DNA of 64,000 bases. Origin: Hymenobacter nivis (lineage in GTDB: Bacteria; Bacteroidota; Bacteroidia; Cytophagales; Hymenobacteraceae). The stretch spans positions 1 through 64,000 of the forward strand of contig NZ_RCYZ01000008.1 of NCBI RefSeq assembly GCF_006439025.1, read 5' to 3'. The position numbers and the translations under genes are program-made. Under the pieces are notes generated by a model. That model was not told where the DNA came from. It searched no databases and saw nothing but the letters and a program-made list of their open reading frames with translations. This document shows, piece by piece, positions 8,124 to 18,176 of this stretch (positions within the stretch are counted from its first letter, which is position 1; every line of letters starts with the position of its first letter).

Positions 8124-10673
8124 ATGAAGTTTTTAGCTTCGCTGCTACTGGGATGCCTGCTGGCATTACCGGCCGCGGCCCAGCGAATGGTATTGCGTGG
8201 GCAAGTGGTGGAAGCCGCCACAGGCGAGCCGGTGCCGTTTGCGTCGGTGTTTGTGCCGCGCACGAGCATCGGGGCCACGGCCGACGTGGACGGCAAGTTT
8301 AAATTGATCTTCGACAGCCCCGCCGACTCGGTGGCGGCCTCATCGCTGGGCTTCCTCACGGCCCGGCGCAAGCTCACGGCCGAGGCCGAGCAAACCGTGC
8401 TGCTGCGCCTGAAGAAGGGCGGCGGGGTGGCCCTCACCGAGGTGCTGGTGCGGCCCGGCGAAAACCCGGCCTTCCGCATTTTGCGCGAAGTGCAGAAGCA
8501 CAAGTCCCAGAACGAGCGCGGGGCCCTGAGCGCCGCCGAGTACGACGCCTACAACCGCATCGAGGTGAGCCTGACCGACTTGCCGCCCGCGCTGGCCAAG
8601 CGCAAGGTGGTGCGCGACATCCGGGCGCTGGCCGTGCGCCAGGGCGCCGCCGCCGCCTCCGACCCCGACGCGCCCCTGCCGCTGTTTGCCTCCGAGGTGG
8701 GCTCGCGCGTGTACCAGCGCTACGGGCCCCTGCGCCGCCGCGAAGACATCCAGCACAAGCAGATGCGCGGCGCGGGGCCCCGCGAGGGCTCCATCCTCTC
8801 GCAGATGCTGGGCTCAAATTTCCAGAACTTCGACTTCTACCCGAACTGGCAAAATATTCTGGGCAAGGACTTTATCTCGCCCATTGCCGAGGGCGGCCGC
8901 GTGACCTACAACTACGAGCTGGTGGACTCGGTGCAGGTGGGCCAGGACGAGTGCTACAAGCTGACGGTAACCCCCAAGCGCAGCCACGACCTGGCCTTCC
9001 AGGGTACCGTTTGGATTACCAAAACCGGCTACGCCCTGCGGCGCGTGGACCTCACGGCTAACAAGGACGCCAACATCAACTTCGTCAGCGATCTGCGCAT
9101 CTTCCAGGAGCTGACGCCGCCCGCCGATGGGCCCGGGCTGGCCGCCCGCACCAAGCTGGTGGTGGGCCTGCGGCCTTACGATAAGCAGGCTGCCATGCGC
9201 GTGCGCTTTACCACGGTGACCACCAACGTGGTGCGCAACCAGCCGCACGAAGGCAGCTTTTATGACCAGCCCATTGTATCCACTATCATGGAGCCGGCCG
9301 AAAATGGGCGCGGCAACCTGGGCCTCATCAGCGGGCAGGCCAAGGCCGGCGACGGCTACTTTGACCAGCACCGGCCCGACACGCTGAACCTGAGCGAGCG
9401 CCAAACGTTTGCCGTGCTCGACTCGGCCCGCGAGCTGCCATCGGTACGCAGCACGCTGGACCTTATTGACTTGGTGGTGAACGGCTACAAGCACGTGGGC
9501 AACTTCGAGCTGGGGCCCATCATCAACTCCTACTCGCACAACGACTACGAGGGCAACCGCTTCCGGCTGGGCTTCCGCACCACGCCCGCCATCAGCCGCA
9601 ACTCCGTGACGCAGGCCTACGTGGCCTATGGCACCCGCGACGGCCGGGTGAAGTACGGCCTGAAGAGCGCCTACATTGCCGAGCGCCGCCACTGGACGGT
9701 GTTCAGCGGCGAGTTTCGGCACGACGTGGAGCAAGCCGCCTTGCTCGATAACGACTTTCTGCCCGACAACAACCTGTTTGTGGCGGCCTCGCGCTGGGGG
9801 CGCTTCAGCGAGGGCAAGCCTATTTTGCGCGACCTGATGTCCGCTTCGGTGCAGCGCGACTTGTTCCACGGCTTCACCCAAACGGTGACGGTGCGCGAGC
9901 AGAACATGCGGTTTCTCAACGACTTCGTGTACCGGCGCGAAAACCGCATCGTTCCCGACATCACGCTCTCGGAAATCGTGTTTGAGTCGCGCTACGCGGC
10001 CGACGAAAACCTGGTGCAGTCGGAAAACCGCCGCCGCGCCATCGGCCTGAAGCGGTGGCCGGTGTTCACGTTCCGCTACACGCTGGGGGCCCGTGACCTG
10101 TTTGCCGGCACCGGCGGTAGCGCGTACCAGAAGTTTAACCTACTCGTGAACCACAGCGTGTCGGTGGGCCACCTGGGCCGCCTCACCTACCGGGCCGAGG
10201 GAAGCTACACCCCCGACCGCCTGCCGGCATTGTTCCTCAAAATCCCGCTCGGCAACCAGACGCCGTTCTACAACGCCAACGCGTTCAACCTGATGAACTA
10301 CTTCGAGTTCGTCACCGACCGCTCGCTGTCGCTGCGGCTCGACCACCACTTCGAGGGCATTATCCTGAACGCCATCCCCGGCATCCGGGCCCTGAACTGG
10401 CGCTTGGTGGCCACCGGCAACGCCCTCTACGGGGGCCTCAGCGCCCTGAACCAGCGCCAGCCGCTCGACGCCCAGGGCCGCCCCCAAACCCCGCTGGCCA
10501 CGCTGGATAAAATCCCCTACGTGGAGGTGGGCTACGGCATTGAGAACATTTTCAAGTTCGTGCGGGTCGATTTTATCCACCGCCTCACCTATCGCAACTC
10601 CGTAAGCACGGGCCCCGGCGAGCCTACGCCCCGCAACTTCGGCATCCGCGTGGGGGCCCAGTTCCGCCTTTAA
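8124..10673 (+). CDS. DUF5686 / carboxypeptidase-like regulatory domain outer-membrane protein
   Basis: 849 aa from ATG 8124, chosen because it begins a clear signal peptide (MKFLASLLLGCLLALPAAAQ); the frame extends further upstream but without signal. The first 100 residues are a carboxypeptidase-D regulatory-like beta-sandwich (LRGQVVEAATGEPVPFASV), the domain that precedes many TonB-linked proteins in Bacteroidota. The rest matches DUF5686, ending in alternating beta-strand sequence with a terminal aromatic/Leu pattern (FGIRVGAQFRL) that suggests an outer-membrane barrel. No TonB-dependent plug is visible. Function is not established; an envelope role is inferred. Confidence 0.85.
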   Translation: MKFLASLLLGCLLALPAAAQRMVLRGQVVEAATGEPVPFASVFVPRTSIGATADVDGKFKLIFDSPADSVAASSLGFLTARRKLTAEAEQTVLLRLKKGGGVALTEVLVRPGENPAFRILREVQKHKSQNERGALSAAEYDAYNRIEVSLTDLPPALAKRKVVRDIRALAVRQGAAAASDPDAPLPLFASEVGSRVYQRYGPLRRREDIQHKQMRGAGPREGSILSQMLGSNFQNFDFYPNWQNILGKDFISPIAEGGRVTYNYELVDSVQVGQDECYKLTVTPKRSHDLAFQGTVWITKTGYALRRVDLTANKDANINFVSDLRIFQELTPPADGPGLAARTKLVVGLRPYDKQAAMRVRFTTVTTNVVRNQPHEGSFYDQPIVSTIMEPAENGRGNLGLISGQAKAGDGYFDQHRPDTLNLSERQTFAVLDSARELPSVRSTLDLIDLVVNGYKHVGNFELGPIINSYSHNDYEGNRFRLGFRTTPAISRNSVTQAYVAYGTRDGRVKYGLKSAYIAERRHWTVFSGEFRHDVEQAALLDNDFLPDNNLFVAASRWGRFSEGKPILRDLMSASVQRDLFHGFTQTVTVREQNMRFLNDFVYRRENRIVPDITLSEIVFESRYAADENLVQSENRRRAIGLKRWPVFTFRYTLGARDLFAGTGGSAYQKFNLLVNHSVSVGHLGRLTYRAEGSYTPDRLPALFLKIPLGNQTPFYNANAFNLMNYFEFVTDRSLSLRLDHHFEGIILNAIPGIRALNWRLVATGNALYGGLSALNQRQPLDAQGRPQTPLATLDKIPYVEVGYGIENIFKFVRVDFIHRLTYRNSVSTGPGEPTPRNFGIRVGAQFRL

Positions 10674-10683
10674 GCGGCTGGCC

Positions 10684-11292
10684 GTGCAGCTACTCGTCAT
10701 CACGCCGCCCACCACCGCGCCGGAGGAGGCCCGCGTGGCAGGGGCCCTACTGGCGGCCGGCCTGGCCACGTTGCACCTGCGCAAGCCGGGGGCCCCAGCC
10801 GAGGCCTTAGCGGCTTACATTGAGGCCATTCCGGCAGAGTTTCATTGCCGGCTCGTGCTGCACAGCCACCACGCGCTGGTGCCGCGCTACGGCCTGCGCG
10901 GGGCCCACCTCACGGCGGCGCGGCGGGCGGCAGGGCCCCCACCCTGGCGGCCGGGCAGCGGCTTCACCCTGTCTACGTCGTTCCACAGCTTGGCCGAGGT
11001 GGCCCGGCACCGCCGCCGCTACGACTACGTATTCCTGAGCCCCGTCTTCGACAGCCTCAGCAAGCCCGGCTACGGGGCGGCGTTCGACCTCGGCGCCGTG
11101 CCGGGGGCCCTGGCCCGCTGGGCGGCCCGCCCCGGCTACCGGCCGCAGGTACTGGCGCTGAGTGGCATCGGGGCCGCCAACCTCGACGCCGTGCGCAGCA
11201 TGGGCTTCGCGGGCGCGGCCGTGCTGGGCGCGGTGTGGCAAAGCCCCGACCCGGTGGCCGCCTTCCGGGCGCTGCAATTAGTAGTCGGCTAG
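10684..11292 (+). CDS. ThiE/TenI-like thiamine phosphate synthase homologue
   Basis: 202 aa, GTG start 10 bp after the previous stop. The TIM-barrel pattern of ThiE/TenI is present: LHLRKPGA, VLHSH, GAHLTAA, YVFLSPVFDSLSKPGYG and a final LSGIGAANLD. The pyrophosphate-binding loop seen in true ThiE (HLGQ.D and GPYRFTTTK in the 14.3 kb copy) is replaced, so this one is closer to TenI-like paralogues, which may act as thiazole tautomerase or salvage enzymes rather than coupling HMP-PP to the thiazole. It converges on the thiamine operon, and its last 15 bases overlap the 3' end of the thiF-like gene on the other strand. Confidence 0.82.
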   Translation: MQLLVITPPTTAPEEARVAGALLAAGLATLHLRKPGAPAEALAAYIEAIPAEFHCRLVLHSHHALVPRYGLRGAHLTAARRAAGPPPWRPGSGFTLSTSFHSLAEVARHRRRYDYVFLSPVFDSLSKPGYGAAFDLGAVPGALARWAARPGYRPQVLALSGIGAANLDAVRSMGFAGAAVLGAVWQSPDPVAAFRALQLVVG

Positions 11293-12381
11293 GCCGTTGC
11301 GTAGCGAATACACTTCGCGGAAGCCGTGCTCCAGCAGCAGCCGGGCGGCGCGCTGGCTGCGCACGCCGCTGGCGCAGTGCACCACGGTGGGCACGTCGGT
11401 GGGCAGCTCGGCCAGGGCCCCAGCGAGCTGGCCCAGCGGCAGCAGCCGGCCCCCAATGTGGCGCTGGGCGTGCTCGTGGGGCTCGCGCACGTCGAGCAGC
11501 TGCAAGGGGCGGCCACTGGCCTGCCAGGCGCGCAGTTCGGCGGCGCTGATTTCGGGCGCGGGCGGCGCGGTGGGCAGGGCCTCGCCGCAGAAGGCGGCGT
11601 AGTCGGCCTCCAGCGTGGTGCGCTGCTGCTGGGCCGGCACGGCGCGGAAGCGCAGGGTTTGGAAACGCATCCCGAGGGCGTCAATCACCAGCAGCCGGCC
11701 GCTGAGCACTTCGCCCACGCCGGTCAGCAATTTCAGCACTTCGGTGGCCTGCAAAGTGCCCACCAGGCCGGGCAGCACGCCCAACACCCCTATTTCGGCG
11801 CAGCTGGGGGCCTCGCCGGGGGCTGGCGGCTCGGGGTAGAGGCAGCGGTAGGTGGGCCCGTTTTGGTAATTAAAGACCGACACCTGGCCGTCGAACTTGA
11901 AAATGGCGCCGTACACCAGCGGCTTGCCCAGCACCACGCAGGCGTCGTTGACGAGGTAGCGGGTGGCAAAATTATCCGAGCAATCCACCACCAGGTCGTA
12001 GCCAGCGAGCAGGTCCAGCGCGTTGGCGGTGGTGAGGGCAAACTGGTGCGGCACCAAGCTGATGAATGGATTTTGGGCCCCCAGGCGGGCGGCGGCGGCC
12101 AGGGCCTTGGGCTGGCCCACGTCGGCGGTGGTGTACAGCACTTGGCGCTGGAGGTTGCTTTCGTCCACGGTGTCGAAGTCGAGCAGGCCCAGGGTGCCCA
12201 CGCCGGCGGCGGCCAGGTACTGCAGCACCGGGCAGCCCAGGCCGCCGCAGCCCACTACCAACACCTTGGCAGCCTTAAGCTTGAGTTGGCCGGGGGCCCC
12301 AATTTCGGGCAGCAGCAGGTGGCGGCTGTAGCGGTGGGTTTCGGCGGCGGAGAGCGTTTCGGTGGGGGCGGAAGGGGTCAT
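11278..12381 (-). CDS. thiF: ThiF/MoeB-type adenylyltransferase fused to a rhodanese domain
   Basis: 367 aa. The N-terminal two thirds form the E1-like fold that adenylates the C-terminal glycine of a ubiquitin-like sulfur carrier, here presumably ThiS. Visible are the nucleotide loop VVGCGGLGCPVLQYLAAAGVG, the DFDTVDESNLQRQ motif, DCSDNFATRY and the conserved Cys in PSCAEIGVLG. The C-terminal ~100 residues are a rhodanese domain with active-site loop VHCASGVRSQ. Most of the zinc-binding cysteines of MoeB/ThiF are missing: the first pair reads TYRC and no second CxxC follows. It is the last gene of the thi operon; its ATG overlaps the thiH stop as ATGA. Confidence 0.9.
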   Translation of the reverse strand: MTPSAPTETLSAAETHRYSRHLLLPEIGAPGQLKLKAAKVLVVGCGGLGCPVLQYLAAAGVGTLGLLDFDTVDESNLQRQVLYTTADVGQPKALAAAARLGAQNPFISLVPHQFALTTANALDLLAGYDLVVDCSDNFATRYLVNDACVVLGKPLVYGAIFKFDGQVSVFNYQNGPTYRCLYPEPPAPGEAPSCAEIGVLGVLPGLVGTLQATEVLKLLTGVGEVLSGRLLVIDALGMRFQTLRFRAVPAQQQRTTLEADYAAFCGEALPTAPPAPEISAAELRAWQASGRPLQLLDVREPHEHAQRHIGGRLLPLGQLAGALAELPTDVPTVVHCASGVRSQRAARLLLEHGFREVYSLRNGLADY

Positions 12382-13499
12382 CGGGCGAGGGCGGTGAGGG
12401 TGGCATCCCAGTCTTTCCAGACGGGTTCGAGGCCCTGGCGGCGCAGCATGGCCGCAATGGCGGCTGGGCTGCGCTCGTCGGAAATCTCGAACTGCTCCAG
12501 CGACTCCGGGGCCACGGCGTAGCCGCCGGGGTTAGTTTTGGAGCCGGCGCTGAGGCTGGTGATGCCCAGCTGCACAACATGGTCGCGGAAGGTTGGGTTT
12601 TCGCGCGTCGAAAGCGACAGCTCCACTTCATCGCTCAGCAGCCGGTAGGCGCAGATAAGCTGCACCAGCTCCCGGTCGCTCATTTCCACCTTGGGCGGCA
12701 GCATGCCTGCGGCCGGCCGCAGCCGCGGAAACGACAGGCTGTACTTGGTTTGCCAATACGTACGCTCCAGGTAATCAAGGTGCAGCGCGGTGTAGAAACA
12801 GTCGGTGCGCCAGTCTTCCAACCCAATCAGCACGCCCAACCCCATCTTGTGAATGCCGGCCCGGCCCAGCCGGTCGGGCGTGTCGAGGCGGTAGTGGAAG
12901 TTCGATTTTTTGCCCTTCGGGTGGTGCTTTTTGTAGTCGTCCTGGTGGTAGGTTTCCTGGTACACCAGCACCGTATTCAGCCCTTCGGGGATGAGCCGCT
13001 CGTAATCAACTTGGTCGAGCGGCTGCACTTCCATTGATAAATGGGCGAAGTGGGGGCGCAAGGTGCGCAGCGCTTTTTCGAGGTAATCGACGCCCACCGT
13101 TTGGTTGGCCTCGCCGGTCACCAGCAACACGTGCTCGTAGCCCCAGCCCTTGAGCACGGCGGCCTCGGCCAGCATTTCCACGCTGCTGAGGGTGCGCCGG
13201 GGTATTTTATTGTCGAGGCTAAAGCCGCAGTACGTGCAGATGTTCTGGCACTCGTTGCTCAGGTACAGCGGCACGTAGAGCTGCACGGTGTGGCCAAACC
13301 GCTGGCGGGTGCGCTGCTGGCTAAGCTGCGCCATCTGCTCCAGATAAGGCGCCGCCGCGGGCGAGATTAGGGCCCTGAAATCGTCCAGCGTGCGGCGCGG
13401 CGCGGCCAGGGCCCGCTCCACGTCGGCCCCGGTTTTGGCGTAGATACTGGCCTTCACGTCGTCCCACGAGTGGGCTTCAAAAACGGGGCGGAAGCTCAT
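12378..13499 (-). CDS. thiH: 2-iminoacetate synthase ThiH (radical SAM)
   Basis: 373 aa from ATG 13499 (MSFRPVFEAHSWDDV). ThiH cleaves tyrosine by radical SAM chemistry to give dehydroglycine for thiazole formation with ThiG. The CxxxCxxC iron-sulfur motif is CQNICTYC near residues 80-87, in the typical context YVPLYLSNECQNICTYCGF. Later blocks KMGLGVLIGLEDWRTD and SFPRLRPAAG also fit ThiH. The frame continues upstream in antisense of thiG, but only the chosen start gives the family N-terminus. The use of ThiH rather than the oxidase ThiO suggests the anaerobic-type dehydroglycine route. Confidence 0.97.
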   Translation of the reverse strand: MSFRPVFEAHSWDDVKASIYAKTGADVERALAAPRRTLDDFRALISPAAAPYLEQMAQLSQQRTRQRFGHTVQLYVPLYLSNECQNICTYCGFSLDNKIPRRTLSSVEMLAEAAVLKGWGYEHVLLVTGEANQTVGVDYLEKALRTLRPHFAHLSMEVQPLDQVDYERLIPEGLNTVLVYQETYHQDDYKKHHPKGKKSNFHYRLDTPDRLGRAGIHKMGLGVLIGLEDWRTDCFYTALHLDYLERTYWQTKYSLSFPRLRPAAGMLPPKVEMSDRELVQLICAYRLLSDEVELSLSTRENPTFRDHVVQLGITSLSAGSKTNPGGYAVAPESLEQFEISDERSPAAIAAMLRRQGLEPVWKDWDATLTALAR

Positions 13500-13510
13500 G
13501 GTTGGGGGCT

Positions 13511-14284
13511 TTAATCCAGAAATGCAGTGAGCGGCGAGCTGGCCACGGCCTGGGCCGCGGGCGCGGCGAGCCGCGCTTCGTAGGCCAGGCGCCCCGCTTC
13601 CACGGCCAGCCGGAAGGCCCGGGCCATGGCCACGGGCTGCCCGGCCACGGCAATGGCGGTGTTCACCAGCACGGCATCGGCGCCCATTTCCAGGGCGGCG
13701 GCGGCGTGCGAGGGGGCCCCCAGGCCGGCGTCTACCACCACCGGCACCCGGCTTTGGGCGATGATGATTTCCAGGAATTCTCGGGTCAGCAGGCCTTTGT
13801 TGGAGCCAATGGGGGCCCCGAGCGGCATCACCGCGGCCGCGCCCACTTCTTCCAGGCGTTTGCACAGCACCGGGTCGGCGTGCACGTAGGGCAGCACCAC
13901 GAAGCCCAGCTTTACCAGTTCCTCGGCGGCGCGCAGGGTTTCGACGGGGTCGGGCAGCAGGTACTTGGGGTCGGGGTGAATTTCGAGCTTCAGCCAGTTG
14001 GTTTCCAGGGCCTCGCGTGCCAGCTGGGCGGCAAAAACGGCTTCCTTGGCCGTGCGCACGCCCGAGGTGTTGGGCAGCAGGCTGAACTGCGAATGGCCCA
14101 AGTGGCGCAGAATGTCGTCCTCGGCATCGGCCACGTTCACCCGCTTCAAGGCCACCGTCACCAGCTCCGAGCCGGAAGCCAGCAGGGCCTCCTCCATCAG
14201 CGCCGACGAGCTGAACTTACCGGTGCCCGTGAAAAGCCGCGACGTAAACGTGCGCCCGGCAATAACTAAGGATTGAGTCGTCAT
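13511..14284 (-). CDS. thiG: Thiazole synthase ThiG
   Basis: 257 aa. ThiG is a TIM barrel that builds the thiazole phosphate ring from deoxyxylulose phosphate, dehydroglycine and ThiS-thiocarboxylate. Seen: SRLFTGTGKFSS at the N-terminus, TVALKRVN (Schiff-base lysine region), LLPNTSGVRTAKEAV, NWLKLEIHPD, MPLGAPIGSNKGL, and VVDAGLGAPSHAAAALEMGADAVL trimmed by the usual phosphate-binding loop. The length is normal. It overlaps the upstream thiE stop by ATGA (14281-14284) and ends 11 bp before the thiH start, so all are read from one transcript. Confidence 0.97.
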   Translation of the reverse strand: MTTQSLVIAGRTFTSRLFTGTGKFSSSALMEEALLASGSELVTVALKRVNVADAEDDILRHLGHSQFSLLPNTSGVRTAKEAVFAAQLAREALETNWLKLEIHPDPKYLLPDPVETLRAAEELVKLGFVVLPYVHADPVLCKRLEEVGAAAVMPLGAPIGSNKGLLTREFLEIIIAQSRVPVVVDAGLGAPSHAAAALEMGADAVLVNTAIAVAGQPVAMARAFRLAVEAGRLAYEARLAAPAAQAVASSPLTAFLD

Positions 14285-14913
14285 AACGCAGGTGCTTTAA
14301 CTGATTGCTGCAAGGCGGCGAGAAACTGCGCGGCCGCCGCCGCGGGGCTGGGGGCCCCACCAATGGCCCCGGCCACCGCCACACCGTGCAGCCCAGTGGC
14401 CCGCAGCGCGGGCACGTCGGCCAGCGCCACGCCCCCAATGCCGATGATGGGCAGCGCCAGCCCCGCCGCTCGGCACTGCGCCATTATCTCGGCGTAGCCC
14501 GCCAGCCCCAGCAGCGGGCTCAGCTTTTCCTTGGTGGTGGTGAAGCGGTAGGGCCCCAGGCCCACGTAGTTCACGCCCGCGCTGGCCAGCCGCTCGACGT
14601 GGGCAAAGGTGTTGGCCGTGCCGCCAATGAGGAAGTGGGGCCCCAGCAGGGCGCGGGCCTCCCCGGGGTCCATGTCCTGCTGGCCCAGGTGCACGCCATC
14701 GGCCCCAATTTCCAGCGCCAACGCCGGGCTGTCGTTGATGATGAGCACGGCGCCGTGGCGGCGGCACACGGCCTGGGTTTCCAGCGCGCGCTGCCGCCAC
14801 TCAGCGTAGGGCAAATTTTTTGCCCGGAACTGCACCCAGCGCACCCCGCCTTGGCAAGCCAACTCAGCTGCTTCCGCATGGGCAACCAAATAATGCAACC
14901 TGTTAATTTTCAT
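14281..14913 (-). CDS. thiE: Thiamine phosphate synthase ThiE
   Basis: 210 aa from ATG 14913. ThiE joins HMP pyrophosphate to the thiazole phosphate to make thiamine monophosphate. Diagnostic residues are present: QFRAKN, DGVHLGQQDM, IGGTANTFAHVERLASAG, GLGPYRFTTTKEKLSPLLG (pyrophosphate and thiazole binding) and IIGIGGVAL. An alternative in-frame ATG at 14928 would overlap the thiD stop; the chosen ATG has GGAG about 9 nt upstream and a better family N-terminus. This is the canonical ThiE of the genome, in contrast to the TenI-like copy at 10.7 kb. Confidence 0.95.
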   Translation of the reverse strand: MKINRLHYLVAHAEAAELACQGGVRWVQFRAKNLPYAEWRQRALETQAVCRRHGAVLIINDSPALALEIGADGVHLGQQDMDPGEARALLGPHFLIGGTANTFAHVERLASAGVNYVGLGPYRFTTTKEKLSPLLGLAGYAEIMAQCRAAGLALPIIGIGGVALADVPALRATGLHGVAVAGAIGGAPSPAAAAAQFLAALQQSVKAPAL

Positions 14914-14917
14914 TATT

Positions 14918-15664
14918 TTATACTCCATAATGGTACCCCAGCAACGTATCGTTGCTGGCCAAAAACGCCGTAGTGTACTCCTTGCCCGCCCGGCAGGCCG
15001 CGGGCAGGTCGTTGCCCAACGCCAGCCGGGCCAGCACGGCCGCCGACAGCACGCAGCCGCTGCCGTGCTTGGCCCCGTGCGGCAGGCGCGGGGCCCCAAA
15101 GGCGTGCCGCTGGCCGGCGGCCAGCAGCACGTCGGTGGCCAGGCCCCCCGCGGCGTGCCCGCCCTTGAGCAGCACCGGGCACCAGGCGGCCAGCGTTTCA
15201 GCGGCCGCGTCGGCCGTATCGGCGGGGCAAAGGCGCAGGGCTTCGGGCCAGTTGGGGGTGATGAGCACCAGCTCTTGGCAGATGGCTTGCAGCAGCTGCG
15301 GCGCGGGTGGTGGGTGAAACTCATAGCCCGCCGTGGCTTGCAGCACCGGGTCCCAAACGACTTGAATTTTTGGGCTTTGGATCCTCAGCCACCGCAACAA
15401 TTCCAGCAGCAATGGCAAGCTCTCGACGAGGCCAATCTTCACGAAGCCGACCGCAAACCGTGCCAGCAGCGGCCTGATTTGGTCCTGGATATCGGCCAGC
15501 GGCACCCAGCTCACCCGCTCAAACGCCACATCGGTTTGCACCGTGAGGGCAGTGCAGGCAGCCAGCCCGTACACGCCGCTTGCTTCCAGCGTTTTCACAT
15601 CGGCCAGCGCGCCGGCCCCGGCGCTGGGGTCGAAGCCGGCAATGGTGAGGGCGTAAGGGCGCAT
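14918..15664 (-). CDS. thiD: Hydroxymethylpyrimidine/phosphomethylpyrimidine kinase ThiD
   Basis: 248 aa ribokinase-fold kinase that phosphorylates HMP and HMP phosphate to HMP pyrophosphate, the pyrimidine half of thiamine. Motifs: IAGFDPSAGAGALADVKT at the N-terminus, TALTVQT, VWDPVLQATAGY, LITPNWPEAL, LLKGGH and the catalytic-anion hole GSGCVLSAAVLA. Length is close to the family norm. It stops 4 bp before the thiE start. A palindromic repeat (15675-15757) separates it from thiC upstream, which may trim or attenuate the operon transcript at this point. Confidence 0.96.
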   Translation of the reverse strand: MRPYALTIAGFDPSAGAGALADVKTLEASGVYGLAACTALTVQTDVAFERVSWVPLADIQDQIRPLLARFAVGFVKIGLVESLPLLLELLRWLRIQSPKIQVVWDPVLQATAGYEFHPPPAPQLLQAICQELVLITPNWPEALRLCPADTADAAAETLAAWCPVLLKGGHAAGGLATDVLLAAGQRHAFGAPRLPHGAKHGSGCVLSAAVLARLALGNDLPAACRAGKEYTTAFLASNDTLLGYHYGV

Positions 15665-15674
15665 AAGAGAGAGC

Positions 15675-15755
15675 GATGTAGCGTGGACTCTGCGAGTCCG
15701 CGCGTGGATCCTTTGTTAATCGTGCAACGCGCGGACTCGCAGAGTCCGCGCTACA

Positions 15756-15757
<2 letters not shown>
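15675..15757. repeat. Palindromic repeat, 31-bp arms, between thiC and thiD
   Basis: Arms 15675-15705 and 15727-15757 are inverted copies differing at one base out of 31, separated by 21 bp. Each arm itself contains the small palindrome GGACTCTGCGAGTCC. The right arm overlaps the thiC stop codon. It resembles the element at 60926-61019, suggesting a dispersed repeat family. Confidence 0.9.
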
Positions 15758-17633
<1,876 letters not shown>

Positions 17634-17661
17634 CGGAAAATGGGAAGGAGCCGGCACCCGC

Positions 17662-17865
17662 CTAGCCCCCTTGGGTGGCGCGGATGATGGTGAGGCGGTC
17701 GTGGGGCTGCACGGCGCGGGTGGCCCACTCGGCGCGCGGCACCACGGCGTCGTTCACGGCCACGGCGAGGCCGCGCGGCTGGGCTAGCCCGAGGGGCCCC
17801 AGCAGCTCCTGCAGCGGTTGCTGCTCGGCGGCCTCGTGGGGCAAATTGTTTACGTAGCAGACCAT
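17662..17865 (-). CDS. thiS: Sulfur carrier protein ThiS
   Basis: 67 aa ubiquitin-like protein ending in Gly-Gly (RATQGG), the C-terminus that is adenylated and thiocarboxylated to deliver sulfur to ThiG. The beta-grasp pattern is visible: CYVNNLPHE, LQELLGPLGL, GLAVAVNDAVVPRAEW, DRLTIIRATQGG. It is the first gene of the thi operon, directly downstream of the TPP riboswitch. Small size and the final GG make the call firm despite weak overall conservation. Confidence 0.95.
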   Translation of the reverse strand: MVCYVNNLPHEAAEQQPLQELLGPLGLAQPRGLAVAVNDAVVPRAEWATRAVQPHDRLTIIRATQGG

Positions 17866-17954
17866 GCAACTAGTTGATTAGTTGGGACAATGCAAACCGC
17901 AAACAATAGTGGGTGCCGGCCACGGCGCGCCCATGAGGCGGCCGCGTGCGGACC

Positions 17955-18040
17955 AGTACTTTTCCCTTCGGCGGCATTATCCGCATCAGGTTCCAAGGGT
18001 ATCGTCTCAGCCCCGCGTGGCGGGGCACCCCTAAAGTTTA
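17955..18040 (-). promoter_or_regulatory. TPP riboswitch (THI element)
   Basis: Read on the minus strand, the conserved thi-box blocks occur in order: AGGGGTGCC, a GC-rich P3 arm, GGGCTGAGA, then ACCCTTGGAACCTGAT, GCGGATAATGCCG and CGAAGGGAA. It lies about 90 nt upstream of thiS in the operon's direction. TPP binding should reduce expression; in this phylum either early termination or RBS masking is possible, and I cannot tell which. Confidence 0.97.
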
Positions 18041-18045
18041 CGCCT

Positions 18046-18053
18046 CAAACATA
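18046..18053 (-). promoter_or_regulatory. -7 promoter box of the thi operon
   Basis: The minus strand reads TATGTTTG, matching the Bacteroidota -7 consensus TAnnTTTG, six nt before the first conserved riboswitch block region. Its position means transcription starts just ahead of the riboswitch. Confidence 0.6.
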
Positions 18054-18176
18054 CGCCCCCGGCGGTGAATGGCCGCTGAAGCGGCTGCACTTTTCCCTTA
18101 TCCAACTACACCGGGCCGGCAACAATGCCCTCCCAGCGCGGGCGAAGCAGCGCGGCACCACCCCGGCCCGGGGGCC

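Noticed and set aside
6716..8503. Long minus-strand open frame (about 595 codons)
   Set aside because: Antisense shadow of the WcaI-like gene and the DUF5686 gene; low-complexity Gly/His/Val sequence.
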